From contig CALFFN010000032.1 of assembly GCA_937958185.1 (NCBI GenBank), positions 1 to 29,308 of the forward strand: a DNA stretch of 29,308 nt. Direction: 5' to 3'. Below the pieces are notes generated by a model. The model saw only the letters and a program-made list of their open reading frames with translations. It was not told the DNA's origin and did no database searches. Below, piece after piece: positions 15,656-22,953 of the stretch (the stretch's first letter is position 1; each line of letters starts with the position of its first letter). Origin of the DNA: an uncultured Neglectibacter sp. Lineage in GTDB: Bacteria; Bacillota; Clostridia; Oscillospirales; Acutalibacteraceae. A program made the position numbers and the translations under genes.

Positions 15656-15684
15656 ATTATAGGTCGGCGAAAGGGGAAAATCAA
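15656..15684 (-). promoter_or_regulatory. Promoter of the HAD hydrolase gene
   Basis: On the minus strand TTGATT, 17-nt spacer, TATAAT. Confidence 0.83.
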
Positions 15685-15693
15685 GAGAAGACA

Positions 15694-15722
15694 TTGATTT
15701 GCGCAGCACATCCTGCTATAAT
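15694..15722 (+). promoter_or_regulatory. Promoter of the malic enzyme operon
   Basis: TTGATT, 17-nt spacer, TATAAT with TGC directly before (extended -10). Back to back with the HAD promoter; the two -35 boxes are only 9 nt apart. The leader then carries a tract of AACTA/TAACAACTAA repeats (15783-15815). Confidence 0.83.
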
Positions 15723-15828
15723 AATTGAGCGACAATCGTGATGGGGAAAAGATCAGGGTGCGAGGACTGCACCGGTCCTTTCTAACTACTAAAAACTAAC
15801 AACTAATAACTAAAACGGAAAGCCGGCG

Positions 15829-17007
15829 ATGAGAATGAATTACAATCAGCAGGCGCTGAAAATGCACCGGGAATGGAAAGGAAAGATCAGGGTGGAAACG
15901 CCCTGCCCCCTGACAAGTCAGGACGATCTGGCGGTGGCGTACACCCCCGGCGTGGCAGCCCCCTGTTTGGAAATTGCAAAGGACGTGGAAAAGTCCTATG
16001 AATACACCCGCCGGGGCAATCTGGTGGCGGTGGTGACCGACGGTACCGCCGTGCTGGGGCTGGGGGATATCGGCCCCGAAGCGGGAATGCCCGTCATGGA
16101 GGGCAAATGCGCCCTGTTCCAGGCGTTCGCCGGGGTGGACGCGTTTCCCATCTGTGTGCGGAGCAAGGACGTGGACGAGATCGTCCGCACGGTAGAGCTG
16201 ATCGCGGGCTCCTTCGGCGGCATCAATTTAGAGGATATCGCCGCTCCCCGCTGCTTTGAGGTGGAGCGGAAATTAAAAGAAAGGCTGGATATCCCTGTAT
16301 TTCACGACGACCAGCACGGCACCGCCGTGGTCACGGTGGCGTCCATGCTGAACGCCCTGAAGCTCACGGGGAAAAGCCTGGACAGCATTTCCGCGGTGGT
16401 CAACGGCGCAGGCGCCGCCGGAACGGCGTGTACCCGGCTGCTCATGGCGCTGGGGCTGCGCAACGTTGTGGTCTGCGACAAGATCGGCGCGCTGTACCCG
16501 GAGCTGCCCGGCATGACGGACGCCCAAAGCGCGCTGGCGGAGGTGACAAACCCGGAGCGGAAGCAAGGGAGCCTTGCCGACGTCATCAGGGGCGCAGACG
16601 TGTTCATGGGCTTTTCCGCGCCCGGGTGTTTGACCGGGGATATGGTGCGTACCATGGCAAAGGACGCGATGGTGTTTGCCTGTGCCAACCCCACGCCGGA
16701 AATTTTCCCGGAGGAAGCGTTGGCGGCAGGAGCGAAGGTGGTGGGCACCGGGCGCTCCGACTACCCCAACCAGATCAACAACGTGCTGGCGTTCCCCGGC
16801 ATTTTCCGGGGCGCTTTGGACGTGCGGGCAAAGGAGATCAACGATGAGATGAAGGTCGCCGCCGCGTATGCCATTGCCGGGCTTGTCCCGGAAAGCGAGC
16901 TGCGGGCAGATCATATCATTCCCTCCGCGCTGGATAAAAAGGTAGCGCCTGCCGTGGCAAAAGCCGTGGCTGACGCCGCCAGAAGAACCGGCGCGGCGCG
17001 GGCATAA
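15829..17007 (+). CDS. Malic enzyme (malate dehydrogenase, decarboxylating)
   Basis: 392 aa, cytosolic. It converts malate to pyruvate and CO2 with reduction of NAD(P). It has the short bacterial form without a phosphotransacetylase tail. Tyr38 (VAYTPGVA) and Lys93 (VMEGKCALF) are the expected catalytic pair. Metal ligands lie in NLEDIAAPR (near 131-139) and FHDDQHGTA (156-164). The nucleotide loop is NGAGAAGTA (190-198), and ANPTPEI and YPNQINNVLAFPGIFRG are family motifs. GGAAAG lies before the ATG; a second ATG six bases on is an alternative start. Cofactor preference is not readable. An ECF S-component gene follows after 33 nt. Confidence 0.95.
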   Translation: MRMNYNQQALKMHREWKGKIRVETPCPLTSQDDLAVAYTPGVAAPCLEIAKDVEKSYEYTRRGNLVAVVTDGTAVLGLGDIGPEAGMPVMEGKCALFQAFAGVDAFPICVRSKDVDEIVRTVELIAGSFGGINLEDIAAPRCFEVERKLKERLDIPVFHDDQHGTAVVTVASMLNALKLTGKSLDSISAVVNGAGAAGTACTRLLMALGLRNVVVCDKIGALYPELPGMTDAQSALAEVTNPERKQGSLADVIRGADVFMGFSAPGCLTGDMVRTMAKDAMVFACANPTPEIFPEEALAAGAKVVGTGRSDYPNQINNVLAFPGIFRGALDVRAKEINDEMKVAAAYAIAGLVPESELRADHIIPSALDKKVAPAVAKAVADAARRTGAARA

Positions 17008-17040
17008 GCAGAGTATTTTTGAGAGGACAGGTGTAGTGCA

Positions 17041-17619
17041 ATGGAGAACCAGAAAAAGTCAATGATCACGATTTACAGGGTCGTGCTGATCGCCGTGTTC
17101 GCGGCGCTGACCTTTGTGGCAAGCAAGCTCAGCGTGCCGATCCCGGTGGCGGTGGGCAACATGAGCCGAATCCATCTGGGCAATATTTTCTGCCTGCTGT
17201 CCGGCTTTGTGCTGGGGCCTGTGGGCGGCGGGCTGGCGGCGGGGATCGGCTCCGCCCTGTACGACGTGATGGACCCTGTCCATATCGCTTCCGCGCCGTT
17301 TACGTTCCTGTTCAAGTTCCTGCTGGCGGCGGTCTGCGGGTGGATCGCTTACCGGGGCGGCAGAAAGGGCGCGGATCACAGGTGGAACCTGATTGGCGCG
17401 GTTTCCGGCAGCGTGGTCTACATGGTGCTGTATCTTGCAAAAAGCTTTATTCAGAGCCTGCTGCTGGGAAACGAGATGGAAGTGGTGCTGATCGCCCTGG
17501 GCACAAAAGCCCTGACCTCCGCTGTCAACGCCGTGATCGCCGTGGCGGTATCCGTGCCGCTGTACGCCGCCATTCGGCTGGCGCTGAAAAAAAGCGGTAT
17601 GCTGGAAAAGCTGGGCTAA
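17041..17619 (+). CDS. ECF transporter S component (substrate-binding membrane protein)
   Basis: 192 aa with about five to six hydrophobic segments: YRVVLIAVFAALTFVASKL (about 12-30), the region around IHLGNIFCLLSGFVLGPVGG (about 44-63), FTFLFKFLLAAVCGWIAY, LIGAVSGSVVYMVLYLA and a final AVNAVIAVAVSVPLYAAIRL. The N-terminal pattern and GPVGGGLAAGIGSALYD are typical of S components that work with a shared EcfAAT energy module to import vitamins or similar micronutrients. The substrate is unknown, and no riboswitch is seen upstream. AGAGGA precedes the ATG. It probably shares a transcript with the malic enzyme gene. Confidence 0.9.
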   Translation: MENQKKSMITIYRVVLIAVFAALTFVASKLSVPIPVAVGNMSRIHLGNIFCLLSGFVLGPVGGGLAAGIGSALYDVMDPVHIASAPFTFLFKFLLAAVCGWIAYRGGRKGADHRWNLIGAVSGSVVYMVLYLAKSFIQSLLLGNEMEVVLIALGTKALTSAVNAVIAVAVSVPLYAAIRLALKKSGMLEKLG

Positions 17620-17655
17620 CAGGCTTGCCGCCCGGGAAAGAAGGGGTGTGGCGCA

Positions 17656-18225
17656 TTGAAATATTTCTATCATGGCTCCGGAAATTCGGGAATTACGGAG
17701 CTTCAGGCTCGCTCCAAGCTTCACGGCACTCAGGAAAAAGTAGTCTATTTTACGGATAATATTCCCTATGCGCTGTTCTATCTTTGGGACGAGAAGCACG
17801 TGGGGTACGGCTGCAAGCATATTACCGGCTGGCTCAAAAACGGCACGGCGTATTATGAGGAGCAGTTTCCCAACCAGCTGAAAGCGTTTTATCAGGGTGC
17901 TTCCGGGTATTTGTACGGCGTGGGGCAAAGCCCGCGCGTCAAAGCGGTGGAAAACCGGGAAAGCCTTTTTTATTGCCCGGGAAACATTTTGGTGGAAAAG
18001 GTGGAGCCTGTCGCCGATGTCTATCGGGCGCTGATGAAGCAGGAAGCGAAAGGGGCGCTGGTCGTCCTGCGATATGAGGAACAGACGGAGCAGCGCCGAA
18101 AAGAACTGACAGATTTGATAGCGGAATTTATCCTTCGAGAGCAGTTTTTTGAACAGGATACCCAGCGCCGGGAATTTTTCAGAACCTATTTCCAGGCGGC
18201 GTGGAAAAATGCGGAAAACCTGTGA
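17656..18225 (+). CDS. Conserved protein of unknown function (YHGS start)
   Basis: 189 aa from a TTG start with AAGGGG about 9 nt upstream. Visible features: YFYHGSGNSGITEL at the N-terminus, KVVYFTDNIPYALFYLWDEK (about 28-47), QLKAFYQGASGYLYGV, VEKVEPVADVYRALMKQE, and a charged helical C-terminus (QRREFFRTYF). No signal peptide or membrane span. I recall similar proteins in Clostridia annotated only as hypothetical. The YHGS opening followed by a YFT-type strand is reminiscent of ADP-ribosyltransferase-like folds, but the resemblance is weak and no catalytic Glu motif is clear. It lies 36 nt after the ECF S gene on the same strand. Confidence 0.75.
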   Translation: MKYFYHGSGNSGITELQARSKLHGTQEKVVYFTDNIPYALFYLWDEKHVGYGCKHITGWLKNGTAYYEEQFPNQLKAFYQGASGYLYGVGQSPRVKAVENRESLFYCPGNILVEKVEPVADVYRALMKQEAKGALVVLRYEEQTEQRRKELTDLIAEFILREQFFEQDTQRREFFRTYFQAAWKNAENL

Positions 18226-18288
18226 TAACAAGTCTTACCGGGACAGTCAAAAAAGTTTCATAGAACGATTTAGAAACCGTCACACCTT

Positions 18289-18358
18289 TTTCACATTGCG
18301 GGGGCATACTATTGTCATAACGAGGGCAGGGAGACCTGCCACCCAACGCATTGTGAAA
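18289..18358 (+). promoter_or_regulatory. Leader stem that may hide the htrA ribosome site
   Basis: TTTCACATTGCG (18289-18300) pairs with CGCATTGTGAAA (18347-18358) with one central mismatch. Between them is a hairpin GGCAGG-GAGA-CCTGCC (18325-18340) with a GNRA-type loop. The 3' arm overlaps the first bases of the AAAGGAG ribosome site (18356-18362). If the transcript starts upstream of 18289 or reads through from the gene before, translation could be gated. A promoter inside the region is not excluded. Confidence 0.45.
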
Positions 18359-18373
18359 GGAGCGGCGGTTTTT

Positions 18374-19984
18374 ATGTATAACCCCTACGACAACAAAAAT
18401 TATCATACAGACAGCACCAACCAAAGCCCGGAGCAGAGCTCCGGCTATCAGAAGCCCACGAACCCGGGCTATGGCACGGGCGCAAGCCCCTACACGGCGC
18501 AGACCGGGGCGGGCACGCCTGCCGCACAGCCGGCGCAGACAAGCGCCAACCAGCCCAGTGCGGTACAGTCGAACGGACAGCAGAGCGCGCCTACGAGGGA
18601 AAATCCCGTGTACCACACGGCATATCCCCAAAGCGGCACGACCTATTCCCCTACAGCCGCTCCCACCTACACCGCGCCCCAGCAGCCCAGGCAGGCGTCT
18701 TATACCTGGAACCCCCAAACCGGCGCGTATTATGCCCCGGCGCAGCCCCCAAAGAAGAAGCGCTCCGGCAAAAAAGCCGGAAAGGTCTTCCTCAAAGCGG
18801 CAGCGGCAGTGCTTGCCTGCGCTGTGGTCTCTTTCAGCTCCGTCGGCGTGTTCGCGCTGATGATCCAGAACGGCGTGGTGAATGTCCAGTCCTCCGGCGA
18901 GGAAGGAAAAACGGCGGCTTTCACCATTTACAAGAAAGCGGACAGCTCTCAGGCGGTTACCCCCACCGTCACAGGCAGCGGCCTCACCTCTCAGGAGGTG
19001 GCGCAGAAGCTGATCCCCTCCGTGGTCTGCGTGCAGAATTATCAGATCACACAGCAGAGCGGGTTTCCCTTTGGCTTCGGCGGCTATGTGGATAACAGCG
19101 ACCAGGGCAGCCTGTCCCCCGCCGGGGAAGGCTCCGGTATCATTATTTCCAAGGACGGCTACATCGTCACCAACCAGCACGTGGTGGACGGCGCCACAAG
19201 CCTGAAGGTGGTCACCTCCGAGGGGCTGACCTACGAAGCGGAGCTTGTGGGAGAAGACACTCAGACCGATCTGGCAGTCATCAAGATCACCACCGAAGAC
19301 GAGCTGACCCCGGCGGAGTTCGGCTCCTCTGAAGACCTGCAGGTGGCGGATGAGGTCATGGCGATCGGCAATCCCGGCGGCTTGCAGCTCAATTCCAGCG
19401 TGACCTTTGGGCACATTTCCGCCCTGAACCGGGAAGTGACCAACAGCGACACCGGCTACAGCATGAAGTGTATCCAGACCGACGCGGCAATAAACCCCGG
19501 CAATTCCGGCGGCGCGCTGGTGGACATGAACGGGCACGTGGTAGGCATCAATTCCTCCAAAATTGTTGCCACCGGCTATGAGGGGCTTGGCTTTGCCATT
19601 CCCGCCGACACCGTGCAGCCCATCGTTTCCGACCTGATCGAGTACGGCTATGTGAAGGACCGGGCAATGCCGGGCTTCTCCGGGCAGTATGTGGACCGCC
19701 TGACCGCCAGCTTCTATGGCATGAACGCCGGATATTACGTGACCCAGGTCACCACCGATACGGCGGCGGAATCCGGCTTGCGCCGCGGCGATATGATCAC
19801 CGCTATCGACGACACCCAGATCACCTCCAGCTCCACCATCACGGCATATATTGCCAATAAAAAGCCGGGGGATACGGTCACGCTCACCGTTGACCGCAGC
19901 CTGACCGGGCAGCAGGGCGGCACCATTGAGCTGACCCTGTCGGAAAATACAGGCAGATCGGATATGGCTTCCCTGCAGGGCTGA
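18374..19984 (+). CDS. htrA: HtrA/DegP-like membrane-anchored serine protease with PDZ domain
   Basis: 536 aa. Residues 1-136 are a low-complexity Pro/Gln/Thr/Tyr-rich cytosolic tail ending in a KKKRSGKK basic stop. A membrane helix covers about 140-166. The trypsin-like domain (about 208-425) shows the triad His269 (NQHVVDGA), Asp299 (TDLAVIK) and Ser378 (NPGNSGGAL). A C-terminal PDZ domain spans about 430-520 (AAESGLRRGDMITAIDDTQI). Family members degrade misfolded proteins at the cell surface. The start MYNPYDNK is set by AAAGGAG; the open frame further upstream overlaps the preceding gene. The spacing of 11 nt is slightly long. The gene ends at a strong terminator. Confidence 0.95.
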   Translation: MYNPYDNKNYHTDSTNQSPEQSSGYQKPTNPGYGTGASPYTAQTGAGTPAAQPAQTSANQPSAVQSNGQQSAPTRENPVYHTAYPQSGTTYSPTAAPTYTAPQQPRQASYTWNPQTGAYYAPAQPPKKKRSGKKAGKVFLKAAAAVLACAVVSFSSVGVFALMIQNGVVNVQSSGEEGKTAAFTIYKKADSSQAVTPTVTGSGLTSQEVAQKLIPSVVCVQNYQITQQSGFPFGFGGYVDNSDQGSLSPAGEGSGIIISKDGYIVTNQHVVDGATSLKVVTSEGLTYEAELVGEDTQTDLAVIKITTEDELTPAEFGSSEDLQVADEVMAIGNPGGLQLNSSVTFGHISALNREVTNSDTGYSMKCIQTDAAINPGNSGGALVDMNGHVVGINSSKIVATGYEGLGFAIPADTVQPIVSDLIEYGYVKDRAMPGFSGQYVDRLTASFYGMNAGYYVTQVTTDTAAESGLRRGDMITAIDDTQITSSSTITAYIANKKPGDTVTLTVDRSLTGQQGGTIELTLSENTGRSDMASLQG

Positions 19985-20019
19985 CCCTCCCCCTGCGGCG
20001 AATAGAGTGATCTTAATAG

Positions 20020-20057
20020 AAAGACGGCAAGGACAGAGCTCTGTCCTTGCCGTCTTT
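20020..20057. terminator. Bidirectional intrinsic terminator (perfect 38-nt palindrome)
   Basis: AAAGACGGCAAGGACAGAG pairs with CTCTGTCCTTGCCGTCTTT, flanked by TTCT and T-rich sequence. It separates htrA from the convergent acetyltransferase gene. Confidence 0.92.
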
Positions 20058-20162
20058 TCTAAAAAAACAGGAAAAATATTGTTACAAAACCGAGGGGAAA
20101 CGGCTCTAATTTATAAAGACCGTCATTTCGTTTTGCCGGTCTGCAGCTCCGTAAATGAAAAT

Positions 20163-20696
20163 TTACGCATTTTTATTTAATTTGGCGTATACGCAGGTAT
20201 CCTTCCAAATCGGTTTTCCGGCTTTATCTTTCCAGAAATACACATTCTTTCTGAAATGGGCTTCCCGCTGGAACCCCAGCGCTTCCAGCAATTTCCAGGA
20301 GCGCTCATTGTCGGGGTCGCATTCCGCGTAAATCCTGTGTACGCCGTTGGAAAACGCCCGCTGGATTAAAGCTTTGCAGCTTTCGGCGGCATACCCGTTC
20401 CCCCAATATTTCCGATGGAATACATATCCCAGCTCCAGTGCTTCAAAATTTCGCTTTCCCAGATATACATTCCCAATCATTTTGTGGGACTTTTTCAGTT
20501 CAACAGCTACCATTTCCTCTGTGCCGATACGCCATTCCAGATTCTCTTTTACTTCCTCGAAGACCATCGGCTGATAGGGTTCATATTTCACAACCTCCCG
20601 GTCCGACAAATACTCAAATAAGTCCTGTACATCATCTTCCCGGTACCTTCTTAAAATCAACCGTTCCGTTTCTGCGAGTATCCCGTTGTTTTCCAT
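20163..20696 (-). CDS. RimJ/RimL-type GNAT N-acetyltransferase
   Basis: 177 aa starting MENNGILAETERLILRRYRE, with GGGGAG about 7 nt upstream; an in-frame ATG at 20729 lacks a site. Family markers: ETERLILRRYREDDVQDLFE at the N-terminus, the acetyl-CoA loop HRKYWGNGYAAES (about 90-102), and NERSWKLLEALGFQREAHFR near the C-terminus. Proteins of this group acetylate ribosomal protein N-termini, antibiotics or small amines; the target here is unknown. It lies downstream of the AlkD-like gene on the same strand with an 84-nt gap. Confidence 0.92.
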   Translation of the reverse strand: MENNGILAETERLILRRYREDDVQDLFEYLSDREVVKYEPYQPMVFEEVKENLEWRIGTEEMVAVELKKSHKMIGNVYLGKRNFEALELGYVFHRKYWGNGYAAESCKALIQRAFSNGVHRIYAECDPDNERSWKLLEALGFQREAHFRKNVYFWKDKAGKPIWKDTCVYAKLNKNA

Positions 20697-20780
20697 GTTG
20701 TTCTCCCCGCATTTCATTTTGTTTTTCAACTTATCAAAGCGCAGCGGAAGTGGCAGGGCAATATGCCCCCGCTGGTAAAC

Positions 20781-21482
20781 TTACAGCTTCCACTGCAAAA
20801 GGGAATCTTTCTGCTCCCGGCTTGCCCGGTAGGATTCCCGGATTTTCTGAATGGACTTGTTCTGCACGAATTTTGACAGGCAGCGCTTTTTCAGCAGCGC
20901 TTCCGTTTCCGCCGGGAATTTCACATAGCAGACGGAAACTGCCCATGCCACCGCCATCTGCACATAATACTGCTCCTGGGTCATGTGTTCCAGCAGGGAC
21001 AGGTCGGCTGAAATGTATTCTTCCGTCACAAAGTGCCCCAGCAGCATCACGGCGGCAAACCGGGCAAAAAATTCCCGTTCGTCCTGGAAAAGAGGCTGCA
21101 AAAATGCCCACATCGCCGCCCTGTCAGGCTCTTTTTTCAAAGAAAACGAACCGCAGAAAGTATCGCAGACAGCCCAGTTGTCGATCAGGGGAAGAAAAGC
21201 TTCCGTGAGTGCCAGCCGGCGGCTCATCTCTGTTTTCATGGAAGCGATCACAATGCCCCGCAGCTGTATCTCCTCAAAGGAATCCGGGCGGGAAACCGCC
21301 AAAAAGCCCTCCGCGTCGTTCTTGACGATCTGTTTTGCCAGCCTGCGGACCTCCGGGACACGGACGCCGTAAGCAGTTTTTGTGCCGGGGATCAGGCTTT
21401 CGTTAAAGCGTTTGTATTTCTCGTCGGACAGGGTGGAAAATTCCTGTAAAACAGCCTGGTAGTCCTGTTTGGAAAAGCTCAT
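20781..21482 (-). CDS. AlkD-like DNA alkylation repair protein
   Basis: 233 aa, built of HEAT-like helical repeats. PGTKTAYGVRVPEVRRLAKQ (about 32-51) and DNWAVCDTFCGSF (about 101-113) match the AlkD family signature, where a Trp/Asp pair acts in base excision; FFARFAAVMLLGHF supplies the family Arg. Such enzymes remove alkylated bases such as 7-methylguanine or 3-methyladenine. The C-terminus QWKL and length are normal. Its ATG overlaps the stop of the upstream glycosyltransferase gene as ATGA, which implies coupled translation. A functional link between the two is not obvious. Confidence 0.92.
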   Translation of the reverse strand: MSFSKQDYQAVLQEFSTLSDEKYKRFNESLIPGTKTAYGVRVPEVRRLAKQIVKNDAEGFLAVSRPDSFEEIQLRGIVIASMKTEMSRRLALTEAFLPLIDNWAVCDTFCGSFSLKKEPDRAAMWAFLQPLFQDEREFFARFAAVMLLGHFVTEEYISADLSLLEHMTQEQYYVQMAVAWAVSVCYVKFPAETEALLKKRCLSKFVQNKSIQKIRESYRASREQKDSLLQWKL

Positions 21483-22621
21483 ACTCTCTCCTCTTGGGCG
21501 CTCTGTTTTTCGTTTACCAGCCGATAGATCAGCTCCAGCAGATTGGGAATGGACTGGGATTTGTCAAAGCCCTCGCAGTTTTTCCGCATGGACAGCAGCC
21601 GCTCCTTTTCCCGGAGCAGGTTGGATATCTCTCCGGCGAAATCCCCGTCCTTTTGCAGGCGGACACACATATCATGGGTGGCAAGGAAGTTGGCGTTATC
21701 CTCCTCCTGTCCGGGAATGGCGTCAAACACCGCCATGGGCAGCCCGCACGCCAGCGCTTCCGATACCGTCAGCCCACCGGGCTTTGTGACCAGCAGGTCG
21801 GCGGCGTGCATATACTTTTCCACCTCGTCGGTAAAAAAGACCAGCCTGGTGGGAATGCGGGAGCCGATCGCCAGCTCCTTTTCAAAGGCCTCATACAGCT
21901 TTTTGTTCCGCCCCGTGATGACGATGATCTGCATTTTCACATCGGTGGCTTCCAGCTTTCGGTACAGCTTGATGATATTGGACACGCCAAAGCTGCCCGC
22001 CATAAACAGCAGGGTGGGCAGGTCGGCGTCCAGCTTCAGCTCCCGCAGCAGCCCCTCCCGGTCGCCGGGGTCGAAAAACACCCCGTGAACGGGAATGCCG
22101 AAAGAATGCACCTTTTCCGGGTCCGCGCCAAAGGTCATCAGCTCCGGCAGCATATCCTCGCTCGCCGTGACGTAAGCGTCTACCTGATCCGCTATGTACG
22201 CCCGGTGAACGCCGTAGTCGGTGATAATGCAGATCAGCGGTGCGGTGACGAGACCGTCCTCCTTGAGGTCAGCCACCATTTCCGTGGCAAAGGGGTGGGT
22301 AGTGATGATGACGTCGGGCTGGTGTTCGGCGATGGTGGGCAGCAGCAGGTTGCTGAACAGCCCCAGAAGCTTTGGCACCAGGTTGGAGAAATGGTTCTGC
22401 TTGTTGGTGCGCTTATACAGCCTGCCGAACAGCGCCGGAGCCTTTTTTGCCATAAAGAGGTAGCTGTCGCAGATGGTCTTGTCCAGCCATTTTCCCACTG
22501 CCTTCAGTGTGTCCACGGTGACCACGTCGCAATCGGTATTTTCCCTGATGTACTGCTCTACGGCATGGGCGGCCCGCAGATGACCGCCGCCCGTGGCAGC
22601 CGTTAAAAGCATGATCTTCAT
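21479..22621 (-). CDS. Diacylglycerol glycosyltransferase (UgtP/MGDG synthase family)
   Basis: 380 aa starting MKIMLLTAATGGGHLRAAHA with AAGGAGGATATTT directly upstream. The N-terminal half is the MGDG-synthase domain (GGGH loop at residues 10-13, then WLDKTICDSYLFMAKKAPAL and QPDVIITTHPFATEMV). The C-terminal half is a GT28-type nucleotide-sugar domain with TLLFMAGSFGVSNI, VIVITGRNKKL and DLLVTKPGGLTVSEALACGL. Family members add glucose or galactose to diacylglycerol, making membrane glycolipids and lipoteichoic-acid anchors. The sugar donor is not readable. First gene of a leftward pair with the AlkD-like gene. Confidence 0.93.
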   Translation of the reverse strand: MKIMLLTAATGGGHLRAAHAVEQYIRENTDCDVVTVDTLKAVGKWLDKTICDSYLFMAKKAPALFGRLYKRTNKQNHFSNLVPKLLGLFSNLLLPTIAEHQPDVIITTHPFATEMVADLKEDGLVTAPLICIITDYGVHRAYIADQVDAYVTASEDMLPELMTFGADPEKVHSFGIPVHGVFFDPGDREGLLRELKLDADLPTLLFMAGSFGVSNIIKLYRKLEATDVKMQIIVITGRNKKLYEAFEKELAIGSRIPTRLVFFTDEVEKYMHAADLLVTKPGGLTVSEALACGLPMAVFDAIPGQEEDNANFLATHDMCVRLQKDGDFAGEISNLLREKERLLSMRKNCEGFDKSQSIPNLLELIYRLVNEKQSAQEERV

Positions 22622-22673
22622 AAATATCCTCCTTATGTGCAAAAACTGAACCGAATTTTCTTCTGTGCTTTCC

Positions 22674-22682
22674 AGTATAGCA
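22674..22682 (-). promoter_or_regulatory. Extended -10 element for the glycosyltransferase gene
   Basis: On the minus strand TGCTATACT, 53 nt before the start codon. No good -35 is seen, as is common with an extended -10. Confidence 0.5.
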
Positions 22683-22763
22683 TATCGGGCTGGAAAAGAC
22701 CAGCGCCGTAAAAAACGTTTCAGGATTTCTTAAGAGAAATCAGGTTCGTAACGAATTTGAAAC

Positions 22764-22792
22764 TTTACTTTTGACAGTGGGGCAGGTATAAT
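22764..22792 (+). promoter_or_regulatory. Promoter upstream of vanW
   Basis: TTTACT, 17-nt spacer, TATAAT. The spacer contains CTTTTGACAGTGG (22769-22781), also present in the right arm of the palindrome at 45-86. Confidence 0.6.
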
Positions 22793-22810
22793 GATGGCAG
22801 GCAATTATTG

Positions 22811-22852
22811 CGGGAAAAAATCCGGGGCAAAAAGCCGGTTTCCCGTTTTTTT
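22811..22852 (+). terminator. Leader terminator between promoter and vanW
   Basis: CGGGAAA (22811-22817) pairs with TTTCCCG (22839-22845), with an inner CCGG/CCGG pairing, followed by T7. It lies only about 50 nt after the presumed start of transcription and 100 nt before vanW, the arrangement of an attenuator or of a very short RNA. Confidence 0.7.
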
Positions 22853-22953
22853 GGAAATACTGGTAAAGGACAGCCTGAAAGGGAAGACACGGGCAATTTG
22901 TTGTTGCGTGAAAATAAAGTATTGGGATATCTGTTAAGAAAGAGGGACTTTTT

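Noticed and set aside
18179..19537. 452-aa open frame antisense to htrA
   Set aside because: Shadow frame of htrA; its composition is that of reversed htrA codons.
22771..22792. TTGACA paired with TATAAT as the vanW promoter
   Set aside because: The spacer would be only 10 nt; TTTACT with a 17-nt spacer is more plausible.
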